Assembly (NCBI GenBank): GCA_037176905.1
Contig: JBBBWG010026768.1
Coordinates: forward strand, 18,903-68,579
From: Azolla pinnata
Lineage: Eukaryota; Streptophyta; Polypodiopsida; Salviniales; Salviniaceae
Direction: 5' to 3'
DNA: 49,677 bases
Positions 21,657 to 32,425 of this stretch are shown in pieces. Below the pieces are notes generated by a model, which saw only the letters and a list, made by a program, of their open reading frames with translations, ran no database searches and had not been told where the DNA came from. A program made the translations under genes and the position numbers. Each line of letters opens with the position of its first letter. Position 1 is the first letter of the stretch.

Positions 21657-24179
21657 TCATCCTTTCACACACATATTTGAGAAGGTAACATACGAGGCAG
21701 CATCTTTGGAATCCACTTCAAGCAAGAAGTTGAGCAAATGATTTGCACACCCCACACCAGATAGCCTTCGATAAGCATCGACCAATATCGTCCATGACAT
21801 TGCCGTCGGTTGAAATGGCATGTTTCTGATGAGATGGCTTGCTTTATCCGCCAGACCAGCCTTCCCAAGCAGATCGATGACGCAGTTGAAATGATCTGGA
21901 ATAGGAACTATGCCGTGGAGAATCTCCATAGCCAGGAAGTGACGCAGACCATCCTTAATTAAGCCACCATGGCCACATGCACAAAGGATGTTAGTGTATG
22001 AGACCTTATCTGGAGACAAGCCCTTATCATGCATCCTACAAAAGAGACGAGTGGCATCCCTATCATACCCATGTTGAGCAAACATAGAAATCATGCAAGT
22101 AAATGTAAGCAAATTTCGGTCAGACAATTTGCTAAAAATCTCCTTTGCTTTTTCTATGCATCCACATTTCCCATACATGTTGATCAAAGCGGTACCGATG
22201 GCAACATCACACTGTTCAACAGATATGTTCGTGTGGATGTGTAATGATTTACCCTTTGCTAATAACACGTGGGTAGCACAAAGGTCAAGAAACATGAGGA
22301 TGACGATCTCGTCAGCTATCACGCCCTCTACATGCATTTGAAGAAAAAGCTGAAATGCATACGTTACGTACCCACTCTCGATCGTAGCTTTAATGATTGC
22401 ATTCCAAGAGACCAAGTCCTGAACAGGCATTGCATCAAACATGCCAAATGCATCTCCCAAATTGTAACACTTTCCGAGCACACCGATCAAAGCTGGCCTT
22501 GTGAAGCCACAGAAAGAAATGCGAGCAAGCATCATCTTTCCAAATGAGGAAACTATCAACTTTGGAAGCTCGGAATGGATGCTACCGAATGTTTCCTTGT
22601 CTGGAATCAACCCTTCTTGTTGAATTTGCTCAAAGGACTGAGATGCATCTTTCTGATGCCCATTATACACTTGACAAGAGAGTATTGCGTTCCAGACCAA
22701 CATGGTTTTACCATGAAGTAAATCGAAGACATAATATGCATCATAAATTAATCCAAGCTTACTATACAGAATAATAAGAGCCGTATGCACGATCTCTGAT
22801 TCTACAATGTTCATTACAATATAGGAGTGAATCTGCCTTCCCTCTTTTTCAGCCCCTTGATTCCCACATACATACACGATATTTACAATAGCGAATTCAT
22901 GTGGAGTCTTTCCATTTTCATGCATTTGCCCAAAAAGTTGTAAAGCTTCATGAATACACCCACAGCGTGCATATGCAGCAGCCATAGAGCTCCACGAGTA
23001 TTCATTCGGTTCTTGTATCATATCAAATATGCATCTTGAGCATTCTAAGCTTCCACAGTTACTATACATGTTAAGAAGACAAGTTGCGACAACGACATCT
23101 GATTCGAGATGAGTTCCGGCAATGCATGCATGTATGAGTTTGCCTTCAAACAGTTCTTCACCGCATGAGAATGCATCAAGTATGCTCACGTAAGTCACAT
23201 TGTCTCCCAGTAGCCCTTCTTGATACATTTGCTTGTACGAGTGATGCGACTTTCTCACATCCCCGCTGTGAGCATATGCAGTTATTAAAGCCGTCCATGA
23301 CACGAGATTTTGTTCTCCTATGAGATCAAACACATCCTCAGCTTCTTTGAGGTTGGCACATTTGCCATACATATCAACTAAGGCTGTGTATATAATGATG
23401 TCCTTGGTTACCTCTTTTGCGGACATAACCATGACATGTAATTTCCTACCTTCGTGTAACAGTGAAGGCTTGGCACATCCACGAAGAACAGTAACAAAAG
23501 TGACTCTATCAGGAAGAAAACCTTCTTCTTGCATCTGTATGCATAATTTCATCACTTTCCCATGGGAATTCGCATGCGAGGCAATAATCGCGTTCCAACA
23601 TACCACGTTTCTTTGAGGGAGCATTTCAAATACCATCGAAGCATCATCAACCATACCACATTTCCCATACACATTGATAAGTGCAGTTGCAACAATGACA
23701 TGATGTTCGAGACCGGTTCTCACAATGTTGGCATGTATATCCATTGCATAGGCTATACCGATATGGTGGGGGCATGCCGAAAGCATGCTAACAAATATGT
23801 ACGTGTCGGGGATCATATGTTGTTTGTGCATCCGATCGAACAAATCCAGAGCTAATTGGATTTGCCCATTTTGTACATACGAGCGGATCATAACATTTCG
23901 AGCAAATTGATTGAAGACAGGCATGGAATCGAAGAGCTTCCGGGCTTCGATAACAGCACCGCATTCGAGGTACATGTGGAGGAGGTTGTTCTTAAGAAGA
24001 GTCTCGACGCCTTCGGCACTGGCAGCATCGGAGAGCATGATGCAATGGTGTAGGAGAAGGCCATTGGGGAGGTCTCTGGACGATGCGGATCTCTTCAAGA
24101 GATCTGAGATTGCGGCGGAGAACATGGGCCCGGGAAAACATCTTGTGGCGGAAGGCCGAGGCTTGGGCACCAAAACCAT
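21657..24179 (-). CDS. PLS-class pentatricopeptide repeat protein (PPR gene 3)
   Basis: An 840-residue protein without introns that starts at an ATG. The N-terminus (MVLVPKPRPSATRCFPGPMF) is basic and rich in Pro and Ser, like an organelle transit peptide. PLS triplets recur every ~100 residues, with P-motif positions near 195 (CWNAII), 295 (SWTALI), 396 (SWSSMA), 496 (VWNAIL), 592 (SWNAII) and 694, and L motifs such as INVYGKCG, VDMYGKCA and INMYGKCG. The triplet near residues 530-570 is eroded. The tail has CVIDLLGKAGLADKASHLI, then TAMSWTILVDAYRR, and stops at YVTFSNMCVKG inside the E1 motif, so E2, E+ and DYW are missing. The predicted role is RNA binding in plastid or mitochondrion, acting with partner proteins if it edits RNA. 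Confidence 0.94.
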   Translation of the reverse strand: MVLVPKPRPSATRCFPGPMFSAAISDLLKRSASSRDLPNGLLLHHCIMLSDAASAEGVETLLKNNLLHMYLECGAVIEARKLFDSMPVFNQFARNVMIRSYVQNGQIQLALDLFDRMHKQHMIPDTYIFVSMLSACPHHIGIAYAMDIHANIVRTGLEHHVIVATALINVYGKCGMVDDASMVFEMLPQRNVVCWNAIIASHANSHGKVMKLCIQMQEEGFLPDRVTFVTVLRGCAKPSLLHEGRKLHVMVMSAKEVTKDIIIYTALVDMYGKCANLKEAEDVFDLIGEQNLVSWTALITAYAHSGDVRKSHHSYKQMYQEGLLGDNVTYVSILDAFSCGEELFEGKLIHACIAGTHLESDVVVATCLLNMYSNCGSLECSRCIFDMIQEPNEYSWSSMAAAYARCGCIHEALQLFGQMHENGKTPHEFAIVNIVYVCGNQGAEKEGRQIHSYIVMNIVESEIVHTALIILYSKLGLIYDAYYVFDLLHGKTMLVWNAILSCQVYNGHQKDASQSFEQIQQEGLIPDKETFGSIHSELPKLIVSSFGKMMLARISFCGFTRPALIGVLGKCYNLGDAFGMFDAMPVQDLVSWNAIIKATIESGYVTYAFQLFLQMHVEGVIADEIVILMFLDLCATHVLLAKGKSLHIHTNISVEQCDVAIGTALINMYGKCGCIEKAKEIFSKLSDRNLLTFTCMISMFAQHGYDRDATRLFCRMHDKGLSPDKVSYTNILCACGHGGLIKDGLRHFLAMEILHGIVPIPDHFNCVIDLLGKAGLADKASHLIRNMPFQPTAMSWTILVDAYRRLSGVGCANHLLNFLLEVDSKDAASYVTFSNMCVKG

Positions 24180-24264
24180 GAGGTGGAGCAGAGGACTTCC
24201 TTGGTGGGTTTTTCTTGGAGAGGGGATCTCGGGACTCCATGCACAGAATCACGAGCAAAACAGA

Positions 24265-25450
24265 TCACCATTAGGGTTCTTTCCAAAGAGGACAAGCAAA
24301 GAAGAAGAAGATGAAGATGAAGATGAAGATGAAGATGAAGATGACACAATTAGGGTTCTTTTCAGCTCCACTAAGTACACTCTAAATTGCTATCAATTCT
24401 TGATTAAGCTCAATTTGGTTGCTCCTAATCCTTAATTAAGCTCATTTTGATTGCTATCGAATCGTGATTAGCTTCGCTCCCACCATTATAAGTCGCTCCC
24501 GAGAGATGTCGTCTAGTTTAAGTCAGGGTTCTGCCCAGAAGAGGCATTCTCAATCGAGTCCACTCTGAATCGCTATCCGTTCTTGATTAAGCTCGATTTG
24601 ATCTTCTCTCGATTCTCGATTAAGCTCATTTTTTTCATTATCGCGATCGAATCGTGATTAAGTTCGCTGCTATCGTTTATAAGTTGCTCCTCGGAGATGT
24701 TGTCTAGTCAGTTAGGGTTCCTTTCCAGAAGAGGCATTCGTTCTCGAGTCCGCTCTGATTGCTGTCGATTTTGGATTGTGCTCGATTTGATTGCTCTCGA
24801 TTCTTGATTGATCTCTTTTCTATTGCTAGCGAATCGTAATTAAGTTCGCTCCGATTTTATTAGTTGCTCCGCCGAGATGTCGTCCAATAAGTTAGGGCTC
24901 TTTTCGAGAAGATAAGCCACCAACATTCTCAAGTCCACTTTGATTGCGATCAATTCTTGATTAAGCTCAATTTGATTGCTCTCAATTCTTAATTAATCTC
25001 ATTTTGATTGCTATCAAATCTTAATCAAGTTTGCTCCGATTGTTGTTAGTTGCTCCATAGAGAGATGTCATCCGGTAAGCAAGGAAGGATTCTATTCTAG
25101 AAGACAAGCCACTAGCATTCTCAAGTCCACTCTTATTGCTTTCAATTCTTGAATAAGCTCGTTTTGATCGCTATCAGTTCTTGATTAAGCTCAATTTCAT
25201 TGCTCTTAATTCTTAATTAAGCTCGTTTTGATTGTTATCATATCTTAATTCAAGTTTGTTCCAATCGTTATTAGTTGTTCCACAAAGAACACCATTTGGT
25301 GAGTTGAGGTTCAGGCATTCTCGACTCCACTCTGATTGCTATCAATTCTCGATTAACCTCAGCTCTTAATTAAGTTAATTTTCATTGCTATCAGATCTTA
25401 ATTTAGTTCGCTCACGATTGTTATTAGTTGCTCCACTAAGATGTAATCTG
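24265..25450. repeat. ~150-225-bp tandem repeat in the PPR gene 3 5' flank
   Basis: Six or seven diverged units share GTTAGGGTTCTTTCCAGAAG, CAAGTCCACTCTGATTGCTA, TCTTGATTAAGCTCAATTTG and AGTTGCTCC. The anchor GAGATGTCGTC or a variant recurs at about 24503, 24695, 24872, 25060, 25285 and 25437. The first unit (TTAGGGTTCTTTCCAAAGAG) lies within ~90 bp of the ATG, so the array shares sequence with the gene's own leader. A short GAAGAT microsatellite (24300-24342) interrupts the first unit. Confidence 0.88.
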
Positions 25451-26399
25451 GTAAGCGGAATTTGCTAGGAGATTGTAGCGTATTTACATATGATCTACAC
25501 AGGCATTCCTCGATTCCTGAGGAATTTCTAGAGAATTGTAGAGGCACATAGACAAACAATATGGAATCATCTGCATGATTCTACAAACGCGTTGACAATA
25601 ATAAGTTTAAGAAACGCGAATTATAGAATGCAAAGTTGAGGCGACGAGTATCGATCCTCGTCATAAAGTACTCTGAGCAGGAGTTCCATATAGTCTTGAT
25701 TTTTTTAAATGATGGAATAAAATTGAGTCGATCGAATTGCGAGAATAGGATATGCAGTTTATACAATCTGGCAGCGCCGGATTCCACTCGTTGCAGAATG
25801 ACATCGCTGATACCTCGATGGAGCTTTTGTCGAGATCTGTTTGAAAGCTGATCGGGGTCGCCACGAAGCTGTGCCCAGAATCGCGGTCGAAGAAAACCCG
25901 ATCAGAAGGATGTTGCTACCACAGAATCTCCGTCGAAACGTCCTCAACTAGATCCGATGCGAAGAAGCCACGGCAGAAAAAACTGGAATCGGATCCGCCT
26001 TGGAAGCTCCGGCAGAATCTCCGATCAGATCAGATCAGCGCATCCATCTGCTGCTGGGAATCGGTCAGGACGCGGCGGATTCAGGCGTAAAAACTGCGGC
26101 AGAATTTGCGCTGCAGCAAGATGCCGAGCTGATCGAGCTCGGTTTTGTATAGCTTCTGGCGGCGACGGAATCTGCGCCGAGAATCGATCGGATGCGGCAA
26201 CGGAGAAGCTGCGCTGCAGGCCGGGAATCTCAAGCGAGGATCAATCCATCGATCGATGTCCGATGATGATTGGGCCCCTCCGCAACGATTCCCCACGAAT
26301 GGATCAGATCGGATCGCTGGATCAGAGAGATTCGGAAGCACGGTTTTGGATTCCAGAAGCCAATCTTGAAGAGGTGGACTTTTCCTGGATCCCCAAACT
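25451..26399. other. Uncharacterised segment, GC-richer to the right
   Basis: The left half is AT-rich. The right half (about 25860-26380) is GC-richer and repeats short motifs such as GGCAGAATCTCCG, CGGAATCTGCGCC and GATCGGATC at irregular spacing. A plus-strand frame from 25957 runs into the following microsatellite and shows no domain. No gene is supported. Confidence 0.45.
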
Positions 26400-26874
26400 T
26401 TGCATCAAACAAAAAAGTTCTTCTCCATTGTCGCCATCATTAAGCACCATATCCATCATCCCACCATCAGCACCATATCCATCATCCCACCATCATCACC
26501 ATGATCACCATGATCACCATACCCATCATCCCACCATCATCAAATACCCATCACCCCACCATCACCTGCACCATCATTAGCATCAGCACCATCACTAACA
26601 CCACCATCGTCATCATTGTCACCACCACCACCATCATCATCATCATCTTCTTCACCACCACCACCACCACCATCATCATCATCTCCATCGCCATCATCCA
26701 CATCAACATCATCAACACCGCCATCAACATCATCACCATTACCAGCATCAGCATCATCTTCTTCTTCTTCACCACCATCAGCATCATCTTCTTCTTCTTC
26801 ACCACAGCAGCGTCATCACCATCTTGTCCTCCATCACCACCACCATCACCATCATCATCGTTGATTCACAACCA

Positions 26875-26906
<32 letters not shown>

Positions 26907-27395
26907 CCACCATTACCATCAACATCATTGATTCACAACCACCATCATCATCATTGATTCACAACCATCATGAGCACCATAGCCATCACCACCATCACCA
27001 CCATCACCACCATCACCACCATCACCACAATCACACACAATCATCACTATCACCATCACTATCACCATCACTATCATCATCACTTCACCATCACTATCAT
27101 CGCCACCGCCATCATCATCATCACCATCACCATCATCATCATCACCACCACCACCATCATCGTCATCACCACCATCACCATCATCATCAACACCACCATC
27201 ACCACCATCACCACCATCACCATCATCACCACAATCACACACAATCATCACTATCACCATCACTATCACCATCACTATCATCACCACTTCACCATCACTA
27301 TCACCATCACTACCACCATCACTATCATCACCACCGCCATCATCATCATCACCACCACCATCATCACATCACCACCACCACCATCACCATCATCT
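26400..27395. repeat. CAC/CAT microsatellite, ~1 kb
   Basis: Nearly uninterrupted CAC, CAT and ATC triplets with a few (CTT)n insertions. Inside it a ~100-bp block with CACAATCACACACAATCATC is repeated with ~203-bp spacing (about 27027 and 27230), showing higher-order duplication. His, Ile/Thr, Ser and Met frames across it are not genes. Confidence 0.95.
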
Positions 27396-28394
27396 GCTTT
27401 CATGGAAACCCTAATTTTGAATGGTAGAAGGCAGGAATCCTGAACACACTCCCTTCTCAACCCGGTCGTTCTAGGGTTTCCCTTCTCCCACAGCAGGCTT
27501 TCTAGGGCTTCCATCTTCATCTTCATCTTCAGCTTCATCTTCATCTTCATCTTCAGCTTCATCTTCTTCTTCTCCTCTTCCTCAGGTTTCCTTTCCTGTA
27601 TTGCACTCCCAGAGGGCATGGCTTTGCTGCCCTCTTCGGGGTCTCCTCCTTCCTTCCTCCCCTTGCAAGCACGGCGGCAGATTCGGCAGATTCCCACAGA
27701 CATCTGGACGCGCTCCTTGTTCTTCGATCCTGAGAGGTGAGCGAGAAACCGATCGTTTCTTGATTTTTCCTGATCAATCGAGGCATGCGCTGATCTTCCT
27801 TTGGAGTGGAGTCTCGATCAAAGCCTTGCGGAGGATCTCTTCTTCTTCTTCTTCTTCTTCTTCTTCATCCTTCAAGAGCAGGTGCGTTGGGGTTCCTTCT
27901 GATTTCCATTTGAAGAGGGAAGGCAGAGCTATGGCGGATCTTAAGAATCGTCTCTCTCCATGATCCCCAACTCGGAAACCCAAGTCTTCAGAAAAGCTCG
28001 CACCTTGCCAAGGGATGGAACCGCGGTGAGTTTCTCTTCTTCTCTGCGCATCTGGATACATGGCGCGCTGCCTTTTTCTGTGTACTGTGCGCTTGGAAAC
28101 AGGTGAGAGTGGAAAGGCTGAGCCGCAGAGCGTCCGATGAAATTAGGGTTTTGTGTTGAGACGTGGGGCCATTTGTTTTAGGGTTTTGTGCGTATCAGAA
28201 GCGAGTAGAAGAAATTCCAGGCAGAGGTTTCCATAGATCGATTCTTCTTCAGGGGGGGATCTGTTCAAGGAGATTCTCCTGTCTCAGAAACTGAGAATTC
28301 AACCGGAAAGAAACGCATACAGATATTGGACAGAAACAGGATTAGGTATCCTCTGATTCGCAGCTTCTCGCTGCCATCGATCAAAGAAGAGGAA

Positions 28395-28426
<32 letters not shown>

Positions 28427-28442
28427 CGAAGAAGAAGAAGTG
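27396..28442 (+). other. Probable leader region, gene uncertain
   Basis: A TTCATCTTCATC tract (27510-27560) is followed by sequence with good donor sites (AGAG|GTGAGC at ~27736, CGCG|GTGAGT at ~28026, ACAG|GTGAGA at ~28103). An ATG at 27618 opens a 40-codon frame up to the first donor (MALLPSSGSPPSFLPLQARR...), which resembles a transit peptide but has no recognisable continuation. It may be 5' exons of the bZIP gene or an unidentified gene. Confidence 0.3.
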
Positions 28443-29170
28443 GATCTCTGTGGAGTGTTTCTGAGAGAAACCCTAAGTTGGGGAAGCTCTTGAAGCAGAG
28501 AGGTGCAGAATTGAGAGAAGCAAGAAGGCATATTTCTTTTTGGATTCGAGACCGTTTCGAGGGTTTTCTTCCTCTCCTTGTTCTTTGTGTCGATCGCTGT
28601 GGCTAGATCCTTTGAAGAAGAAGAAGAAGAAGAAGAAGAAGAAGAAGAAGAAGATCTTTGTGGAGCGTTTCTGGGAGAAAACCCTAACTGACGGGAAGCT
28701 CTCGAAGCAGAGGTGCAGGATTGAGAGAAGCAAGAAGGTGTTTTTCCCTTCTCGGATTCGAGACCATTTCAGAGTTCTTCTTGCGGATTCGAGACGGTTT
28801 CGAGGGTTTTTCCTCTGGATTCGTCGAGAATCATTTCAAGGGTTCTCTTCTTCTCCGAGTTCTTCGCGCCGATTGCCGTTGCTAGATCCTTCTTCGAGAA
28901 CATTTTGAGGGTTTTCCCCTTCCGGATTCGTCGAGACCATTTCGGGGGTTTTCTTCTTCTCCGTGTCCTTCGCTCCGATTGCTGCTGCCAGAACCTATTC
29001 GAGACGATTTCGAGGGTTTTCTTCCGGATTCGAGAGCATTTTGAAGGGTTTTCTTCCGGATTCGAGAGCATTTTGAAGGGTTTTCTTCCGGATTCGTCGA
29101 GAACATCTCGAGGGTTCTCTTCTTCTCCGCGTTCTTCGCGCCGATTGCTGTTGCTAGATCCTTTGCAGCT
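28443..29170. repeat. Tandemly duplicated leader upstream of the bZIP
   Basis: A block starting GATCTCTGTGGAGTG at 28443 is copied at 28653 (spacing 210 bp), with a GAA microsatellite at the junction (28616-28651). From about 28750 to 29165 shorter units repeat the theme CGGATTCGAGACCATTTCGA, GGGTTTTCTTC, CTCCGTGTTCTTCGC, CCGATTGCTGTTGCTAGATC. The last copy runs directly into the bZIP ATG at 29171. Confidence 0.85.
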
Positions 29171-29266
29171 ATGGATGATGGAGAGGTGGGCCATCTGTTG
29201 GGCGGAGGAATAGGGGATGAAGGGGAGAGCTACTCTGTCGAGGATTTCCTGCAGGAGCTATGGAAG

Positions 29267-29297
<31 letters not shown>

Positions 29298-30406
29298 TCA
29301 GTGCTTCATGTACCCACACTCACACTTGCAATCCTCCGGGCCCTGAAAGCACAGTGCATACTCACACTTGCACCCACACACATACTCAGCTCTATGCCTC
29401 CCCTCCCTCTGCAGAGGAAGGGAAGAATCCCAGCATCTCGGAACGGCGTCGCCTCCATCGCCATCACCATCACCATAGCTGCTCCTTGGAGCAGGTTTCA
29501 TCTTCTTCCTCCCTCAACCCGGCGAACGAGAAGCCGCAGCCGCAGCAGCAGCGGCAGCCGAAGGGCGGCGGTGTTGTGGTGGGGAACAGAGAAGCGGTGA
29601 GGAAGTACAGGGAGAAGAAGAAGGCCCAGAGCGCATATCTCGAGGAGGAGGTTTCGAAGCTCAGGGCTGTGAATCAGCAGCTCACGAGGAAGCTGCAAGG
29701 GCAGGTGGGGCTGGAGCAGGAAGTGGTGAGGCTGAGGAGGGTTCTGGCGGAGTTCCGGGGGCGGATCGATGGTGAGATCGGCCCTGCTTCGGGCACCCGG
29801 ATCCCTGGCAGGGATGCGATCGAGATCATTCCTGCTTCTCCTTCGTTGCAATGCTCAGGTCAGATGGGCATTTCTGCTTCTCCTTCGTTGCAATGCTCAA
29901 GTCAGATGGGCATTTCTGCTTCTCCTTCGTTGCAATGCTCAGGTCAGATGGTCAGCGGGGATGGGGATCGGGTGATGCATTGTAAGAAGAAAACGACGAA
30001 GAAGGAGAAGAAGAAGGAGGAGGAGGAGGAAGAAGAAGAAGAAGGAGAGGAAGAGGAGGAGATGATGGGCCAATCCCCCATTGTTGTATCTGCGGGTCAG
30101 ATGCCCCAGCCTCCCCTGCCTTCTCTGCCAACAGCTCATCATCATCGCAGCAGCTACCATGGCTATCTCGAACCCCCTTGCAATGTAGCCGAGTGCCATG
30201 CCGATGATGATTATGTCCCTTGTGTCTATTACTCCCCCACCACGGTGGTGATGATGGGTGATTATCATAACCACAGCAATGGCTCTCACATCATCGATGA
30301 TGATGGGTGCAATGGGTCCTCGCTCTCACGCGAGGCAGTCGAGTGCAACGATGCAAACTACAGCTTACGCTCATCGTCATCGAAACGAGCGAAACGAAAG
30401 GGATGA
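29171..30406 (+). CDS. F-group bZIP transcription factor with zinc-sensor motif
   Basis: A 411-residue protein in one exon. F-group bZIPs (Arabidopsis bZIP19/23) bind zinc directly through a Cys/His-rich motif and activate zinc uptake genes under deficiency. Here the motif is CTHTHTC (residues 47-53), NPPGPE (54-59) and HTHTCTHTHT (63-72). The start MDDGEVG is like the family. The basic region has NREAVRKYREKKK with N139-x7-R147, and the first zipper leucine is ten residues on at L157, followed by L164, L171, Q178, V185 and L192. The conserved FRGRIDGEIG follows at 195-204. Unusual parts are a His run (98-102), three near-identical 17-residue repeats with SLQCSGQM (about 222-260), and a Lys then Glu tract (272-297). 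The C-terminus keeps scattered Cys and His. Nuclear DNA-binding role is inferred from the family. Confidence 0.95.
29832..29950 (+). repeat. 51-bp coding tandem repeat in the bZIP gene
   Basis: Three copies, the last incomplete, of a 51-bp unit (GCTTCTCCTTCGTTGCAATG then CTCAGGTCAGATGGGCATTT) encode 17-residue repeats of ASPSLQCSGQMGIS. The copies differ at about one base (CAGGT/CAAGT), so the expansion is recent, and its period keeps the frame. Confidence 0.95.
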
Positions 30407-31100
30407 TACCAGGGGTCTACATACGTACGTACGTACATACATACATACATTTGTGTACGCATGCATGCGTACAGATATATGTAATGTATGTATGTATGTA
30501 TGTAATAGCGTATGTGTGTGTGTGTGGATATACACGCATGAATCCTCTTGATTTCTTTCTTTTGCCCCCCTTGAGTTAATTCGCAACGGGCATGGGGCAA
30601 ATTGCGCATGGCCAAGCCATGGTTGTGCCTTCTTAGCGGTGTTCTTTTCTGAGCTTCTTATGCCATTGTCCTCGAGATGACCTGAGCAGTTGAACCTATG
30701 GGCTGGTGGCTAGCTATGCCGTGGTTTCTATGTGGCCTTCAACAGTCTAGTCCCTGTTCCTGCCTTGGGGAAATGGGCGAACAGTGGGATCTCCAAAACA
30801 ATGGGTATATGCTCGAATGCCCTTCTTTTTGGGGTCTTGTTTTACTTCTATGCATCTGGTCTTGCCTGCCCAGGTACGCTCTTAGTGTATGCAGCATATA
30901 TGCGGGCATTAATTATATATGGTCGATGTCCCCAATGGATCAATGGGCAGACTATATATTGATTGGGCTGATTTGGATGGATATATCCTTGGATGATTGG
31001 CCGGTGCTTGATGCTAGCATGGCAGGAGCACCTCCCGTCTAGCGAAAGGTTGTGTTAAATAACTTGTCCAGGGATCGATGGTTGAGAAGTAAATAACTAG
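30407..31100. other. bZIP 3' flank
   Basis: It begins with a short ACGT/ACAT/TATG microsatellite (about 30418-30515). The rest is unique sequence, probably 3' UTR and intergenic DNA. The open frame at 30698-31042 has no recognised motif. Confidence 0.5.
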
Positions 31101-32425
31101 AACGGCCTTCATACTCTCCATGGTCACAGTTAGTTGTGGCTTTTATTTGTGAAAGCAGGAAAAAGGGCAGCCTGGTTAGGAAGAAATCCACTCAATTTTG
31201 ACTGTGTGCATATAATGTACATACATACTGTGTGGAAGTTTTTCTTCTTGTTTAGGCCTGGGACATATGTCCAGATTATGTATAATAAGCTTGGAGGAAA
31301 TAAAGATCGTGCTGGTTGTCTTTGTTAAGTTTCTGAGAGGTGTGTTTCGTTAGTAGCGAAATCAAATTGGAGGAATCAAAAGAACAGCAGCAGATCATGC
31401 TGGTTTTCTGTGTTGAGTTTCTGAGGGGGGTGATTCAGTAGCGGTGAAATCATCAAAGTCCAGATTATGTAAAGAGCTTGGAGGAAATAAAGAGAAGAGC
31501 AAAAAGTCATGCTGGTGTTTCGCTTTGTTCAGTTTCTGAGAGGTGTCAATTTTCAGCCTAATGCATCCGGATGTAGGTCATGTTGGTAGTTAATTTTCGC
31601 CCTTGTGCACATGCTGGTTGTTAATTTTCAGCCTAATGCATCCAGATATGGTTAATGTTGGTAGTTTCAAAGTTCCATCATATGCATCCAGATGTTTTTG
31701 CTGGTAGTCAAGTTTCAGACTGATGCATCTAGATATGGTTAATGTTGGTAGTTTTAAAAGTTTCAGACTAAATGCATCCAGATGTTGCTCATGCTGGTGA
31801 TTAAGTTTCAGACTAAATGCATCCAGGTATGGTTAATTTTGGTAGTGTAAAGTTTCAACCAAATGCATCCAGATGTTGTTCATGCTGGTGACTAGGTTTC
31901 AGACTAAACGCATCCAGATGTTGTTCATGCTGGTGATTAAGTTTCAGACTGAATGCATCCAGATGTTGTTCATGCTGGTGATTAAGTTTCAGACTAAATG
32001 CATCCAGATATGGTTAATTTTGGTAGTGTAAAGTTCCAACCAAATGCATCCAGATGTTGTTCATGCTGGTGATTAAATGCATCCAGATGTTGTTCATGCT
32101 GGTGATTAAGTTTCAGACTGAATGCATCCAGATGTGGTTAATTTTGGTAGTGTAAAGTTTCAACCAAATGCATCCAGATGTGGTTCATGCTGGTGATCAA
32201 GTTTCAGACTAAATCCATCCAGATGTTCATGCTGGTGATTAAGTTTCAGACTAAATGCATCCAGATGTGGTTAATTTTGGTAGTGTAAAGTTTCAACCAA
32301 ATGCATCCAGATGTTGTTCATGCTGGTGATTAAGTTTCAGACTAATGCATCAACCAGATGTGGTTAATTTTGGTAGTTTTAAAGTTCCCCTGGTAGTTAA
32401 AAGTTTCAGGCTAATGCATTCCAGA
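31101..32425. repeat. Degenerate ~110-bp repeats, then a 45-46-bp minisatellite
   Basis: From about 31190 to 31545 three diverged units share TTTCTGAGAGGTGTG and CTTGGAGGAAATAAAG. From about 31560 to 32425 there are some twenty units of 45-46 bp in two types. Type A has CATCCAGATGTTGTTCATGC and TGGTGATTAAGTTTCAGACT. Type B has CATCCAGATATGGTTAATTT and TGGTAGTGTAAAGTTTCAAC. The types are interspersed and often alternate. Confidence 0.92.

Noticed and set aside
25646..25665. tRNA T-arm-like hairpin (GACGAG, TATCGATC, CTCGTC)
   Set aside because: No acceptor stem, anticodon arm or D-arm could be laid out around it.
26501..27427. 308-codon frame with long His runs
   Set aside because: Translation of a CAC/CAT array; no flanking unique protein sequence.
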